A stretch of DNA of 6,049 nucleotides from JANRIZ01 sp033764445 (GCA_033764445.1 JANRIZ010000082.1:1-6049); one strand, 5' to 3'. Positions 1-5,880 are shown, numbered from the stretch's first letter. Notes: generated by a model not told the origin, from the letters alone. Numbers and translations: made by a program.

Positions 1-1145
1 GTCAGGCTCTCCGCGGTTTGTCGCGCCCAGGTGTCCGCGTCCTTGACCGTCTCCAGGTCCGGATGCTCAATGACCCTGTGTCGCGACATGCATTCACCGA
101 CCACATCCCAGATGCGGGTGAACTTGATTTTTCGGTTTAAAAATTTTTCCACACAGACCTCGTTGGCGGCATTGAACACGGACGGCAGGGTGCCTCCCTT
201 GGCTGCCGCCTCCCGTGCGTATTGGAGTGAAACAAACGTTTCGGCGTCTGGTTCCTCAAAAGTCAGCGCCTTGAGGGACGCCAGGTCCAGAGGCTTCATG
301 GTATTGGGCACCCGGTCGGGATAGGTGACGGCATACTGGATGGGGTAACACATGTCATTGACGCTCATCTGGGCGATGATCGACCCGTCATTGTACTCGA
401 CCATCGAGTGGATGATGCTCTGGGGATGCACGATGACATCCACCTGCTGGATCGGGAGATTGAAAAGCCAGCGCGCCTCGATCATCTCCAGGCCCTTGTT
501 GAAAAGTGTGGCGGAATCAATGGTGATCTTTTTACCCATGGTCCAGGTGGGATGCTTCAGGGCCTGCTCCAGGGTCACTTCCTCCAGCTCCGCGCGCTTC
601 TTCCCGCGAAAGGGTCCGCCCGAGGCGGTCAGAATCAGGCGCTTGATCGAATCCACCGGTTTACCATCCAGACACTGCCAGATGGCGCTGTGTTCGCTGT
701 CAACCGGGAAAACCTGCACGCCGTGCTTTTTGGCCTCGGCCATGACCATCTCCCCGGCTATGACTAGAATCTCCTTGGAGGCCACGGCAATGTCCTTGCC
801 CGCCCGGATCGCGGCCAGCGCGGGGGCCAGCCCGGCGGTTCCCACAATGGCCACCAGCACAAGGTCGGCCTCCGGGGTCACGGCAATCTGCTCCAAGCCC
901 TCAAGTCCACAATACATCCGGGGGCGGTGGCCGTTGAGGCCGGACCTGACGTCGTGAAAAGCCTTTTCATCGGTCACGGTCACGGCAAGGGGTTTGACTT
1001 CGGCAATTTGTCCGAGGAGGGCATCGACGCTGCGGTTGGCGGCCAGTCCGACCACCTCCATGCGCTGCGGCAGGTCCCGCGCCACTTTCAGGGCGCTGGT
1101 GCCGATCGATCCGGTGGATCCAAGGATGACAACTTTTCGTTTCAT
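1..1145 (-). CDS. dxr: 1-deoxy-D-xylulose 5-phosphate reductoisomerase (partial, C-terminal end missing)
   Basis: Cytosolic enzyme that rearranges and reduces 1-deoxy-D-xylulose 5-phosphate to 2-C-methyl-D-erythritol 4-phosphate with NADPH and a divalent metal; it is the committed step of the MEP isoprenoid pathway. The 381 visible residues start MKRKVVILGSTGSIGTSAL, with the NADPH-binding GSTGSIG loop at residues 9-15. SKE follows at 123-125, and the metal-binding VDSEHSA lies at 148-154 (Asp149, Ser150, Glu151). LTASGGPF is at 172-179, HPTW-MGKKITIDSATLFNKGLE at about 198-220 (Asn216, Lys217, Glu220), and NAANEV at 325-330. The family is usually about 380-400 residues, so only a few residues plus the stop lie beyond the left edge. 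The start is secure because the GSTGSIG motif is at its usual distance from it. The ATG is 49 bp after cdsA and has no clear Shine-Dalgarno, only a C-run. The gene is probably the third of a uppS-cdsA-dxr operon; rseP often follows in this arrangement but is not visible here. Confidence 0.97.
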   Translation of the reverse strand, partial: MKRKVVILGSTGSIGTSALKVARDLPQRMEVVGLAANRSVDALLGQIAEVKPLAVTVTDEKAFHDVRSGLNGHRPRMYCGLEGLEQIAVTPEADLVLVAIVGTAGLAPALAAIRAGKDIAVASKEILVIAGEMVMAEAKKHGVQVFPVDSEHSAIWQCLDGKPVDSIKRLILTASGGPFRGKKRAELEEVTLEQALKHPTWTMGKKITIDSATLFNKGLEMIEARWLFNLPIQQVDVIVHPQSIIHSMVEYNDGSIIAQMSVNDMCYPIQYAVTYPDRVPNTMKPLDLASLKALTFEEPDAETFVSLQYAREAAAKGGTLPSVFNAANEVCVEKFLNRKIKFTRIWDVVGECMSRHRVIEHPDLETVKDADTWARQTAESL

Positions 1146-1194
1146 GGGGGGAAATCTTCAATCAATTGTGACGGTTCGCGGCCCGTCGTGGGGT

Positions 1195-2043
1195 TCAGGC
1201 GACAAACCTCAGGTAAAAGTACAAGGCGGGTCCTGTAAAGAGCAAGCTGTCGATCAAGTCGAGCATCCCGCCGATCCCGGGCACGACATGGCCGGAGTCC
1301 TTCAGATGCGCCCCGCGTTTGAGCAGGGACTCGGCCAGATCGCCAATGACCGAAAACAACGCCAGTACCAGCCCCAGATACAGGGAGGCGGACCAGGAAA
1401 TCAAACTCAGCTGCCCGGGCATGATCCAGTTGACGAGTACAAAACTCGAGAGGATCGACAGGACCACACCCCCGGCCAGGCCTTCCCAGGTCTTTTTGGG
1501 ACTGATCTTGGGGACAAACTTGTGTTTGCCAAAGGCCATCCCCGAAAGCAACGCCCCCATGTCGCAGAACTTGGTGACAATCAACAGATAAATGAGGTAA
1601 TACCCGCCCTCCCGGCTGCCATCCATCTTGGGGATGCCAAAGGCGATGAGCACCATGAAGTTCAACAGCCACGGCACATAAATGAATCCCGAAAGGGACC
1701 CGCCCACCGTCTCCAGCGAGGAACGGTCACCGGTCCGCCACAGGCTCGCACACAGGACCCAGAGCGAAAAAAAGGTGAAAACCCCCGACATCCACATCCA
1801 GGCAAGTATCTCCTCGGCATTCCGGTGCAACCAGAGGCTCCCGGAAATGAGCAGGACGGTGGCCAGCAACCCGCATCCCCACACCATCCGCGCCCCCCCC
1901 GACTCATGTAGCCGGTAGTACTCCAGCAATCCTTTGACGGCCACGAGGTTGAAGAGCAGATAATACCCGGGCACCCAGTCGGTGAGGATCACCGAAAGGA
2001 CACAGACCCACAGGATCAGGGTGCTGATCACCCGCCCCCTCAT
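1195..2043 (-). CDS. cdsA: Phosphatidate cytidylyltransferase (CDP-diacylglycerol synthase)
   Basis: Integral inner-membrane enzyme that converts phosphatidate and CTP to CDP-diacylglycerol and pyrophosphate, the branch point for phospholipid head groups. The 282-residue protein has multiple hydrophobic stretches (about 7-30, 55-72, 80-102, 118-136, 145-170, 190-207 and 213-233). The characteristic cytosolic ISPKKTWEG segment is at 180-188, preceded by Asp161 in TKFCDMGA. The C-terminal CDS signature spans about 239-265: S-L-L-K-R at 239-243, K-D at 248-249, then PGIGGMLDLID at 255-265. Asp262 and Asp265 are kept, but the His of the usual P-x-H-G-G is Ile257 and the Arg of the usual D-R-x-D is Leu263. 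Length is normal for the family. The ATG overlaps the uppS stop (ATGA) and has a strong GGAGG seven bases upstream, so the start is well supported and translation is probably coupled to uppS. Fold assignment is firm; activity is inferred. Confidence 0.93.
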   Translation of the reverse strand: MRGRVISTLILWVCVLSVILTDWVPGYYLLFNLVAVKGLLEYYRLHESGGARMVWGCGLLATVLLISGSLWLHRNAEEILAWMWMSGVFTFFSLWVLCASLWRTGDRSSLETVGGSLSGFIYVPWLLNFMVLIAFGIPKMDGSREGGYYLIYLLIVTKFCDMGALLSGMAFGKHKFVPKISPKKTWEGLAGGVVLSILSSFVLVNWIMPGQLSLISWSASLYLGLVLALFSVIGDLAESLLKRGAHLKDSGHVVPGIGGMLDLIDSLLFTGPALYFYLRFVA

Positions 2044-2057
2044 TCCTTGACCTCCCC
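2040..2057 (-). promoter_or_regulatory. cdsA ribosome binding site and ATGA stop/start overlap
   Basis: On the minus strand the end of uppS reads GGGGAGGTCAAGGAATGA. GGAGG (2055-2051) is seven bases before the cdsA ATG (2043-2041). The uppS TGA (2042-2040) shares two bases with that ATG. A strong ribosome site combined with a 4-bp overlap indicates coupled translation of uppS and cdsA from one mRNA and fixes the cdsA start. Confidence 0.85.
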
Positions 2058-2762
2058 AAAACGGCGCTGGCGCTTCTCGTAATCCTCCAGGGCCTCCATG
2101 AACTGTTTTTCGCGGAAATCAGGAAAGAGGGTTTTGGTCACATAAATCTCGGTGTAGGAGAGCTGCCACAGGAGAAAATTGCTCAGCCTCATCTCCCCGC
2201 TGGTGCGGATGAGCAGGTCCGGATCGGGATAGTACCGGGTGTACAGATGATGGGAAAAGACCTTGTCATCAATCTGCGCCGGATCGATCCGCCCCTCCTT
2301 GACCTCACGGATCATCGACCGCACGGCATCAATGATCTCGGCCCGGCCACTGTAGCTGAGGGCCAGGACCAGGGTCATGCCCTCATTGGACGCGGTCTCG
2401 GAAATGGCGTGGTGGAGCTGGCGCTGCACCTGCTCGGGAAGGTCATTGAGCCGTCCGATGGCCTGCAGACGGATGTTGTTCTTTTTGAGCTCCTCGACTT
2501 TTTCCGTGAGAAATTGCTCCAGCAAGACCATCAGCGCGGCCACCTCGGTCTTGGGACGTTTCCAGTTCTCCGTCGAAAAGGCGTAGAGGGTCACGTACTT
2601 GATGCCGATTTTGCCCGCGGCCGTGACGATGGCCCGGACGGATTCCGCCCCGCGCCGGTGTCCGGCCACCCGGGGCAACCCCCGCTGCTTGGCCCAGCGT
2701 CCGTTTCCATCCATGATGATGGCCACGTGATGGGGGACTTTTTTGATGGCGGGTTTGCTCAT
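2040..2762 (-). CDS. uppS: Isoprenyl transferase / undecaprenyl diphosphate synthase (cis-prenyltransferase)
   Basis: Cytosolic, membrane-associated cis-prenyltransferase that adds isopentenyl diphosphate units to farnesyl diphosphate, giving the C55 lipid carrier for peptidoglycan and other envelope polymers. The 240-residue protein has every family motif. HHVAIIMDGNGRWA is at 11-24, with catalytic Asp18. GHRRG is at 34-39, and LYAFSTENWKRP at 59-70 (Asn66, Trp67). PDPDLLIRTSGE is at 179-190 (Arg186, Ser188), then R-L-S-N-F-L-L-W-Q at 192-200 and Glu205 in SYTE. Length is typical. The start is fixed because an in-frame TAA (2774-2772) lies three codons upstream and the DGNGRWA motif sits at the normal distance. 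No Shine-Dalgarno is evident before this ATG (TCTAAAGACCGACC), unlike cdsA. It lies 192 bp downstream of purA and overlaps cdsA by 4 bp. The long-chain product is assumed from context; chain length cannot be read from the sequence. Confidence 0.96.
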   Translation of the reverse strand: MSKPAIKKVPHHVAIIMDGNGRWAKQRGLPRVAGHRRGAESVRAIVTAAGKIGIKYVTLYAFSTENWKRPKTEVAALMVLLEQFLTEKVEELKKNNIRLQAIGRLNDLPEQVQRQLHHAISETASNEGMTLVLALSYSGRAEIIDAVRSMIREVKEGRIDPAQIDDKVFSHHLYTRYYPDPDLLIRTSGEMRLSNFLLWQLSYTEIYVTKTLFPDFREKQFMEALEDYEKRQRRFGEVKE

Positions 2763-2815
2763 GGTCGGTCTTTAGAGTGGTGGAAATAACAGAGGGAATT
2801 TTTTCCGATCTGCAT
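2759..2815 (-). other. Possible 18-codon leader reading frame overlapping the uppS start
   Basis: An ATG at 2815-2813 opens an 18-residue frame (MQIGKNSLCYFHHSKDRP). Its TGA (2761-2759) overlaps the uppS ATG as ATGA, the same geometry as the uppS/cdsA junction. AAGG lies four bases before this ATG, and a consensus AAGGAGG lies further upstream (2840-2834), too far for a standard site. Because uppS has no ribosome site of its own, reinitiation from this small frame is conceivable. Composition gives no support for a functional peptide, and chance is quite possible. Confidence 0.2.
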
Positions 2816-2904
2816 GATGCCTTGTGGCAACCGCCTCCTTTTACGGGATTCGGGCGGCTTTGCACCAAAATTCAATCTGCGCGCTACCGATGGCCTCTCC
2901 GCAC

Positions 2905-2923
2905 AAAACCCGTTCCGACGGGG
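2905..2923 (-). terminator. Candidate weak intrinsic terminator after purA
   Basis: Reading leftward, 32 bp after the purA stop, CCCGT-CGGA-ACGGG forms a 5-bp GC-rich stem with a tetraloop (arms 2922-2918 and 2913-2909). It is followed at once by TTTTGTG. The stem is short and the T-run is only four bases, so it may be leaky, allowing partial readthrough from purA into uppS-cdsA-dxr. Confidence 0.4.
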
Positions 2924-2954
2924 TGTTCCACGACAGGCGGTCGGAGGCTTCCGG

Positions 2955-4226
2955 TCACACAAAAAGTGTCTGCGCCCGGTTGGGCCCAACGGAGACGATC
3001 CCCAGCTTGGTCCCGGTCAGCTCCGCCAGGGCGGTCAGATAGGTCCGGGCCTGCGGAGGCAGGTCCTTCCACTGCCGCACCTTGCTGATGTCCTTTTTCC
3101 AGCCCTTGAAAATCCGGTACACGGGCTTGCATCGGCTGAATTGCTCCAGATCGCACGGGACGACCTTCACGGTCCGGCCATCAAGCTTGTAGGCCACACA
3201 CACCTTGATGGTCTCGAGGGTGTCGAGTCCGTCAATGCACGTGACGGCCAGCCGGTCGATGCCGTTGATCATGGCGGCGTAACTGACGACGACGGCATCA
3301 AACCACCCGCACCGCCGGGCGCGTCCGGTGGTCGCCCCGTATTCGCGGCCCATGCCATGCATCAGGTCACTGAGAAAGGTGTCCTCGGTGGGAAAGGGTC
3401 CCTCCCCCACGCGCGTCGTATAGGCCTTGGCCACCCCGATGACGGCATCGATGCGGTTGGGGGGAAAGCCGCTGCCCGTGCACGCCCCGCCGGAGGTGGT
3501 GTTCGAGGATGTCACATACGGGTACGTGCCAAAATCAATGTCCAGAAAGGTCCCCTGCGCCCCCTCAAAAAGGATCTGTTTCCGCGCCCGGCGTACGCCG
3601 TCCAGATACACGGCGGTGTTCGTGACAAAGGGCCGGAGCCGCTTTCCGGCGGCCAGATAGTCGGCCTCCACCTGCTTCAGATTCCCGGACCGGGACCCCA
3701 GGGACCGGAGCTGACGCGCATCCTCGACGGCCTTGAGCCGGAATTTGCCCGCAAACACCTTCGGCTGGATCAGGTCAATCATCCGCAGTCCGCTGCGCGA
3801 GGCCTTGTCCGAATAGGTCGGACCGATCCCGCGTTTGGTGGTGCCGATCTTGCGCTTGCCCTTGAGGCTTTCCTTCAAGCCGTCGACTTCCTTGTGGTAG
3901 GGCAGCACGATGTGGGCGGTTTCGCTGATCCGCAGGTTCCGGGGTGTGATCGAGACCCCCTTGGCCAGCTGCTCGTCGATTTCCGCCACCAGCGAGATCG
4001 GGTCAATGACCACCCCGTTGCCGATCACACACGCCTTCCCCTTGCGCAAAATGCCGGAGGGCAGCAGATGCAGGATGTACTTCTCGTCATCCACCAGCAC
4101 GGTGTGGCCGGCATTGCTGCCTCCCTGCGAACGGACCACGACATCGGCCTTCTCGGTCAGGACATCGATGATCTTTCCTTTTCCTTCATCACCCCACTGG
4201 GCACCGACTAAAATTGTGTTGGCCAT
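2955..4226 (-). CDS. purA: Adenylosuccinate synthetase
   Basis: Cytosolic GTP-dependent ligase that joins IMP and aspartate to adenylosuccinate, the first committed step from IMP to AMP; usually a homodimer. The 423-residue protein has the complete family pattern. The P-loop-like WGDEGKGK is at 11-18 with catalytic Asp13, and QGGSNAGHTV at 34-43 has catalytic His41. IGTTKRGIGPTYSDKASR lies at 127-144 (IMP and dimer contacts), and FEGAQGTFLDIDFGTYPYVTSS at 220-241. VGEGPFPTE is at 273-281, TTGRARRCGWFD at 299-310, and the guanine-site region KLGIVSVGPNRAQT at 407-420. Length is normal and no key residue is missing. The start is secure because GDEGKGK sits at the standard distance. A GAGGAAA at 4243-4237 is a plausible but rather distant ribosome site (about 12 bases). 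It is divergent from the ankyrin gene and upstream of uppS on the same strand. Confidence 0.98.
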   Translation of the reverse strand: MANTILVGAQWGDEGKGKIIDVLTEKADVVVRSQGGSNAGHTVLVDDEKYILHLLPSGILRKGKACVIGNGVVIDPISLVAEIDEQLAKGVSITPRNLRISETAHIVLPYHKEVDGLKESLKGKRKIGTTKRGIGPTYSDKASRSGLRMIDLIQPKVFAGKFRLKAVEDARQLRSLGSRSGNLKQVEADYLAAGKRLRPFVTNTAVYLDGVRRARKQILFEGAQGTFLDIDFGTYPYVTSSNTTSGGACTGSGFPPNRIDAVIGVAKAYTTRVGEGPFPTEDTFLSDLMHGMGREYGATTGRARRCGWFDAVVVSYAAMINGIDRLAVTCIDGLDTLETIKVCVAYKLDGRTVKVVPCDLEQFSRCKPVYRIFKGWKKDISKVRQWKDLPPQARTYLTALAELTGTKLGIVSVGPNRAQTLFV

Positions 4227-4307
4227 ATTTGTGCAATTTCCTCGCGTATCGCCTGTTCAACGACACAAACCCTCACCTTTAACCAACGCAACGGGGGAAG
4301 GCAAAAC

Positions 4308-4337
4308 ATTATTCCTGAAAATTCCCGAACCTCCCAA
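4308..4337 (-). promoter_or_regulatory. Weak candidate promoter for purA
   Basis: On the minus strand TTGGGA (4337-4332) and AATAAT (4313-4308) are separated by 18 bp, a loose sigma-70-type match about 80 bp before the purA start. Other partial matches exist in this region. A promoter must lie between 4227 and 4427, since the neighbouring gene is divergent, but its exact position is uncertain. Confidence 0.25.
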
Positions 4338-4345
4338 TCAGGTCG

Positions 4346-4370
4346 GTCGAAAATTTTTTATTGATTCGAC
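4346..4370. repeat. 25-bp dyad (GTCGAA-N13-TTCGAC) in the divergent promoter region
   Basis: Perfect 6-bp inverted arms, GTCGAA at 4346-4351 and TTCGAC at 4365-4370, flank a 13-bp AT-rich centre (AATTTTTTATTGA). It ends one base before the candidate -35 box of the ankyrin gene and lies upstream of the possible purA promoter. Size and placement fit a dimeric regulator site, while the AT-rich core could act as an UP-like element. No regulator can be named and chance is not excluded. Confidence 0.3.
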
Positions 4371-4371
4371 G

Positions 4372-4399
4372 GTGACATTACGTATTTCTGCGCTATAAA
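4372..4399 (+). promoter_or_regulatory. Candidate sigma-70-type promoter for the ankyrin-repeat gene
   Basis: GTGACA (4372-4377) matches the -35 consensus TTGACA at five of six bases. TATAAA (4394-4399) matches the -10 consensus TATAAT at five of six. The spacer is 16 bp. Transcription would begin near 4406, giving a leader of about 20 bases before the ATG at 4428. The whole segment is markedly AT-rich compared with the flanking genes. No clear Shine-Dalgarno precedes the ATG. Confidence 0.5.
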
Positions 4400-4427
4400 T
4401 TCATATAAAAAGCAACAGTGACCCTTC

Positions 4428-5615
4428 ATGCGATATTGGACAAAATTCAGAGCCAAGTTCCGCGGCTCCGCAGGTTTCAAACTTAAAACAATGGTTTTTG
4501 TCCTTGTCCTCCTGTCACTGGTCTTCGGGGGAGGCGGCTACACCTACTATCATCAGGTCTTTCTGAAGGACCCACGTCAGATCGCGGCCAGGGAACTGGC
4601 CAAGGCGGGCATCCCCGTCTCCCCGGAAAGTCTGCTGGCCGCGGCCGAACGTGGAGACTCCAAAACCGCCCACTGGCTTCTGCTCAATGACGTCAGCCCC
4701 AACGCGGCGGATGCCTCGGGCAAAACCGCACTGATGATTGCCGCCGCCCGGGGCGACCTCTCTTTTATCCAGACTCTGGCGGAGTCTCCGGCTCTCGAAA
4801 TCTCCAAAACCCATCCCAGCGGCCTGGCGGCCATCCACGCCGCCCTTCAGAACGGCAGGATCGAGGTGGCGGTGGCGCTCCGGCGCATGGGCTCGACGGA
4901 ACCTCTTCCCCTGGTCGATGCTGTCAAGGTCGCTGATACGGCCCTGATCAATGACCTGATTGATCAGGCCAAAAAACCCGAAACCATCCGCGCTCTGGTC
5001 AACGAACCGGATCCCCAGGGGCTCTCCCCGCTTTTTTGGGCGGTCTCTCTCGGACACCGCGAAATTTCCGAAACGCTCATCCGCCTGGGCGCAGATGTCA
5101 ATTTTGTCTCCCCCCACGACGGACGCACGGCCCTGATCGTCGCTGCGTCCAACAATGCGGTGGAGTTGATCCACACCCTTCTGAGCAACAAGGCCGACAT
5201 CGAGGCGAAGGACAGGCAGGGGCGCACGGCGCTGCTCTGGGCCATTGCCACCTCCAACACCAACAGTGCCTATGCCCTGATGCAGCGGGGCGCCAACCGC
5301 AATGCGGTCAATCCGGAGGACGGTCTGACAGCCCTGGGGCTGGCCGTTCATAAAAACCTCTCCGGAATCATCGGGCCCCTGCTGGATTCGGGCGCGGACC
5401 CGCTCATCAAAGACAAACAGGGACTGACCCCCGTGGAAATCGCCTTTCACCTGGGTCGTTTTGAAATCATGGAAATGATCCTGCGCAAAAGCACCAAAAC
5501 CTACGTGGACCACCCTGAAAACCTGCTGCCTCTTCTGGAGGCCGCCCGCGCCCAAAAACTCGGCAAGGTGGAACTGTTTCTCGACAACTACGCAAAAGGT
5601 TCAATTCCCGAATAG
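4428..5615 (+). CDS. Membrane-anchored ankyrin-repeat protein, function unknown
   Basis: A 395-residue protein. Residues 1-20 are strongly basic (Arg2, Lys6, Arg8, Lys10, Arg12, Lys18, Lys20), followed by a hydrophobic segment at about 22-36 and GGGGY. With positive charges inside, this predicts a signal anchor with the rest of the chain in the periplasm; no obvious signal-peptidase site or lipobox is seen. Residues about 65-390 are ankyrin-like repeats. The clearest begin GKTALMIAAARGD (98), GLSPLFWAVSLGH (198), GRTALIVAASNN (232), GRTALLWAIATSN (265), GLTALGLAVHKN (299) and GLTPVEIAFHLG (332). Degenerate units lie at about 65-97, 132-163, 164-194 and 366-390. Ankyrin stacks bind other proteins, so a scaffold or inhibitor role is plausible, but no catalytic domain or partner is visible. 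The protein has no cysteine. The ATG at 4428 keeps the basic N-terminus; Met22 is a less likely start. It diverges from purA. Confidence 0.88.
   Translation: MRYWTKFRAKFRGSAGFKLKTMVFVLVLLSLVFGGGGYTYYHQVFLKDPRQIAARELAKAGIPVSPESLLAAAERGDSKTAHWLLLNDVSPNAADASGKTALMIAAARGDLSFIQTLAESPALEISKTHPSGLAAIHAALQNGRIEVAVALRRMGSTEPLPLVDAVKVADTALINDLIDQAKKPETIRALVNEPDPQGLSPLFWAVSLGHREISETLIRLGADVNFVSPHDGRTALIVAASNNAVELIHTLLSNKADIEAKDRQGRTALLWAIATSNTNSAYALMQRGANRNAVNPEDGLTALGLAVHKNLSGIIGPLLDSGADPLIKDKQGLTPVEIAFHLGRFEIMEMILRKSTKTYVDHPENLLPLLEAARAQKLGKVELFLDNYAKGSIPE
4943..4968. repeat. Perfect 10-bp inverted repeat inside the ankyrin gene
   Basis: CCTGATCAAT (4943-4952), a 6-base loop GACCTG, then ATTGATCAGG (4959-4968) form a perfect 10-bp hairpin in the stretch encoding ALINDLIDQA. 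No T-run follows on either strand, so it is not a standard terminator. It is probably a by-product of the codons used, but it is exact enough to note. Confidence 0.5.
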
Positions 5616-5631
5616 GGCCACCCACACACCG

Positions 5632-5695
5632 CCGCATTTTGGCCGCCCCGATCAATCCGGGGTAAACTTCAAGGCGCAAAAAACGCAAAATGCGG
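5632..5695. repeat. Inverted repeat CCGCATTTT / AAAATGCGG with nested hairpin
   Basis: Perfect 9-bp arms, CCGCATTTT (5632-5640) and AAAATGCGG (5687-5695), enclose 46 bp. Within lies a second hairpin, CCCCG (5646-5650), loop ATCAATC, CGGGG (5658-5662). The first arm begins 17 bp after the ankyrin stop, and ATTCTTTCT follows the right arm. It could be an imperfect terminator for that gene or the remnant of a small mobile repeat. The right part (GCGCAAAAAACGCAAAA) also has a CGCAAA-repeat character. Confidence 0.5.
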
Positions 5696-5731
5696 ATTCT
5701 TTCTGAACTGCCCGGGGAGCGCCCGCGCCCC

Positions 5732-5823
5732 CGCGTGCATCAGGAGGCGCCCCCGCCTCCGCTCTGGGAGGCCCAGCGGGCCGATGCATGCGAAGCCTGG
5801 GGTAACGCCCCAGTAAAATGGGG
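5732..5823. repeat. Multi-stem palindromic element
   Basis: A 10-bp stem (CGCGTGCATC at 5732-5741 with GATGCATGCG at 5783-5792, one G-U pair) closes a junction holding two further hairpins. These are GGAGGCG-CCCC-CGCCTCC (5743-5760, 7 bp) and CTGGG-AGG-CCCAG (5764-5776, 5 bp). It is followed directly by CTGGGG-TAACG-CCCCAG (5797-5813, 6 bp). The CCCCA arm of that hairpin can instead pair with TGGGG at 5819-5823. On the minus strand the TTTTACTGGGGCGTTACCCC stretch resembles dispersed intergenic repeats I recall from Verrucomicrobiota, Lentisphaerae and Planctomycetes genomes. A structured non-coding RNA is the alternative; strand cannot be settled. Confidence 0.5.
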
Positions 5824-5831
5824 ATTCCACG

Positions 5832-5865
5832 AAAAAGCCCTGTCGGTGCGTCGGAACCGAAGGGC
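5832..5865 (-). terminator. Strong intrinsic terminator facing left
   Basis: Reading leftward, GCCCT-TCGGT (5865-5856), an 8-base loop, then ACCGA-C-AGGGC (5847-5837) form a 10-bp stem with one bulged base. TTTTTC (5836-5831) follows immediately. This is the classic stem plus T-run of a rho-independent terminator for a transcript coming from the right. No minus-strand gene is recognisable between 5866 and 6049, so the transcript would start beyond the window or be non-coding. The hairpin may instead be part of the adjacent palindromic element. Confidence 0.5.
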
Positions 5866-5880
5866 CGCTGAGCACCCGTT

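Noticed and set aside
994..1911. A 305-codon open frame on the plus strand across dxr and cdsA.
   Set aside because: It spans two well-supported minus-strand genes and their gap, with a low-complexity, Gln/Pro/His-rich translation and no motif.
2814..4211. A 465-codon open frame on the plus strand opposite purA.
   Set aside because: It is an antisense shadow of a complete, motif-rich purA; its translation has no recognisable domain and is rich in Pro, Gly, His and Asp as expected from reverse-strand reading of a GC-rich gene.
4515..5555. A 346-codon open frame on the minus strand opposite the ankyrin gene.
   Set aside because: It lies entirely inside the ankyrin gene, has no domain, and is well explained by reverse reading of GC-rich codons.
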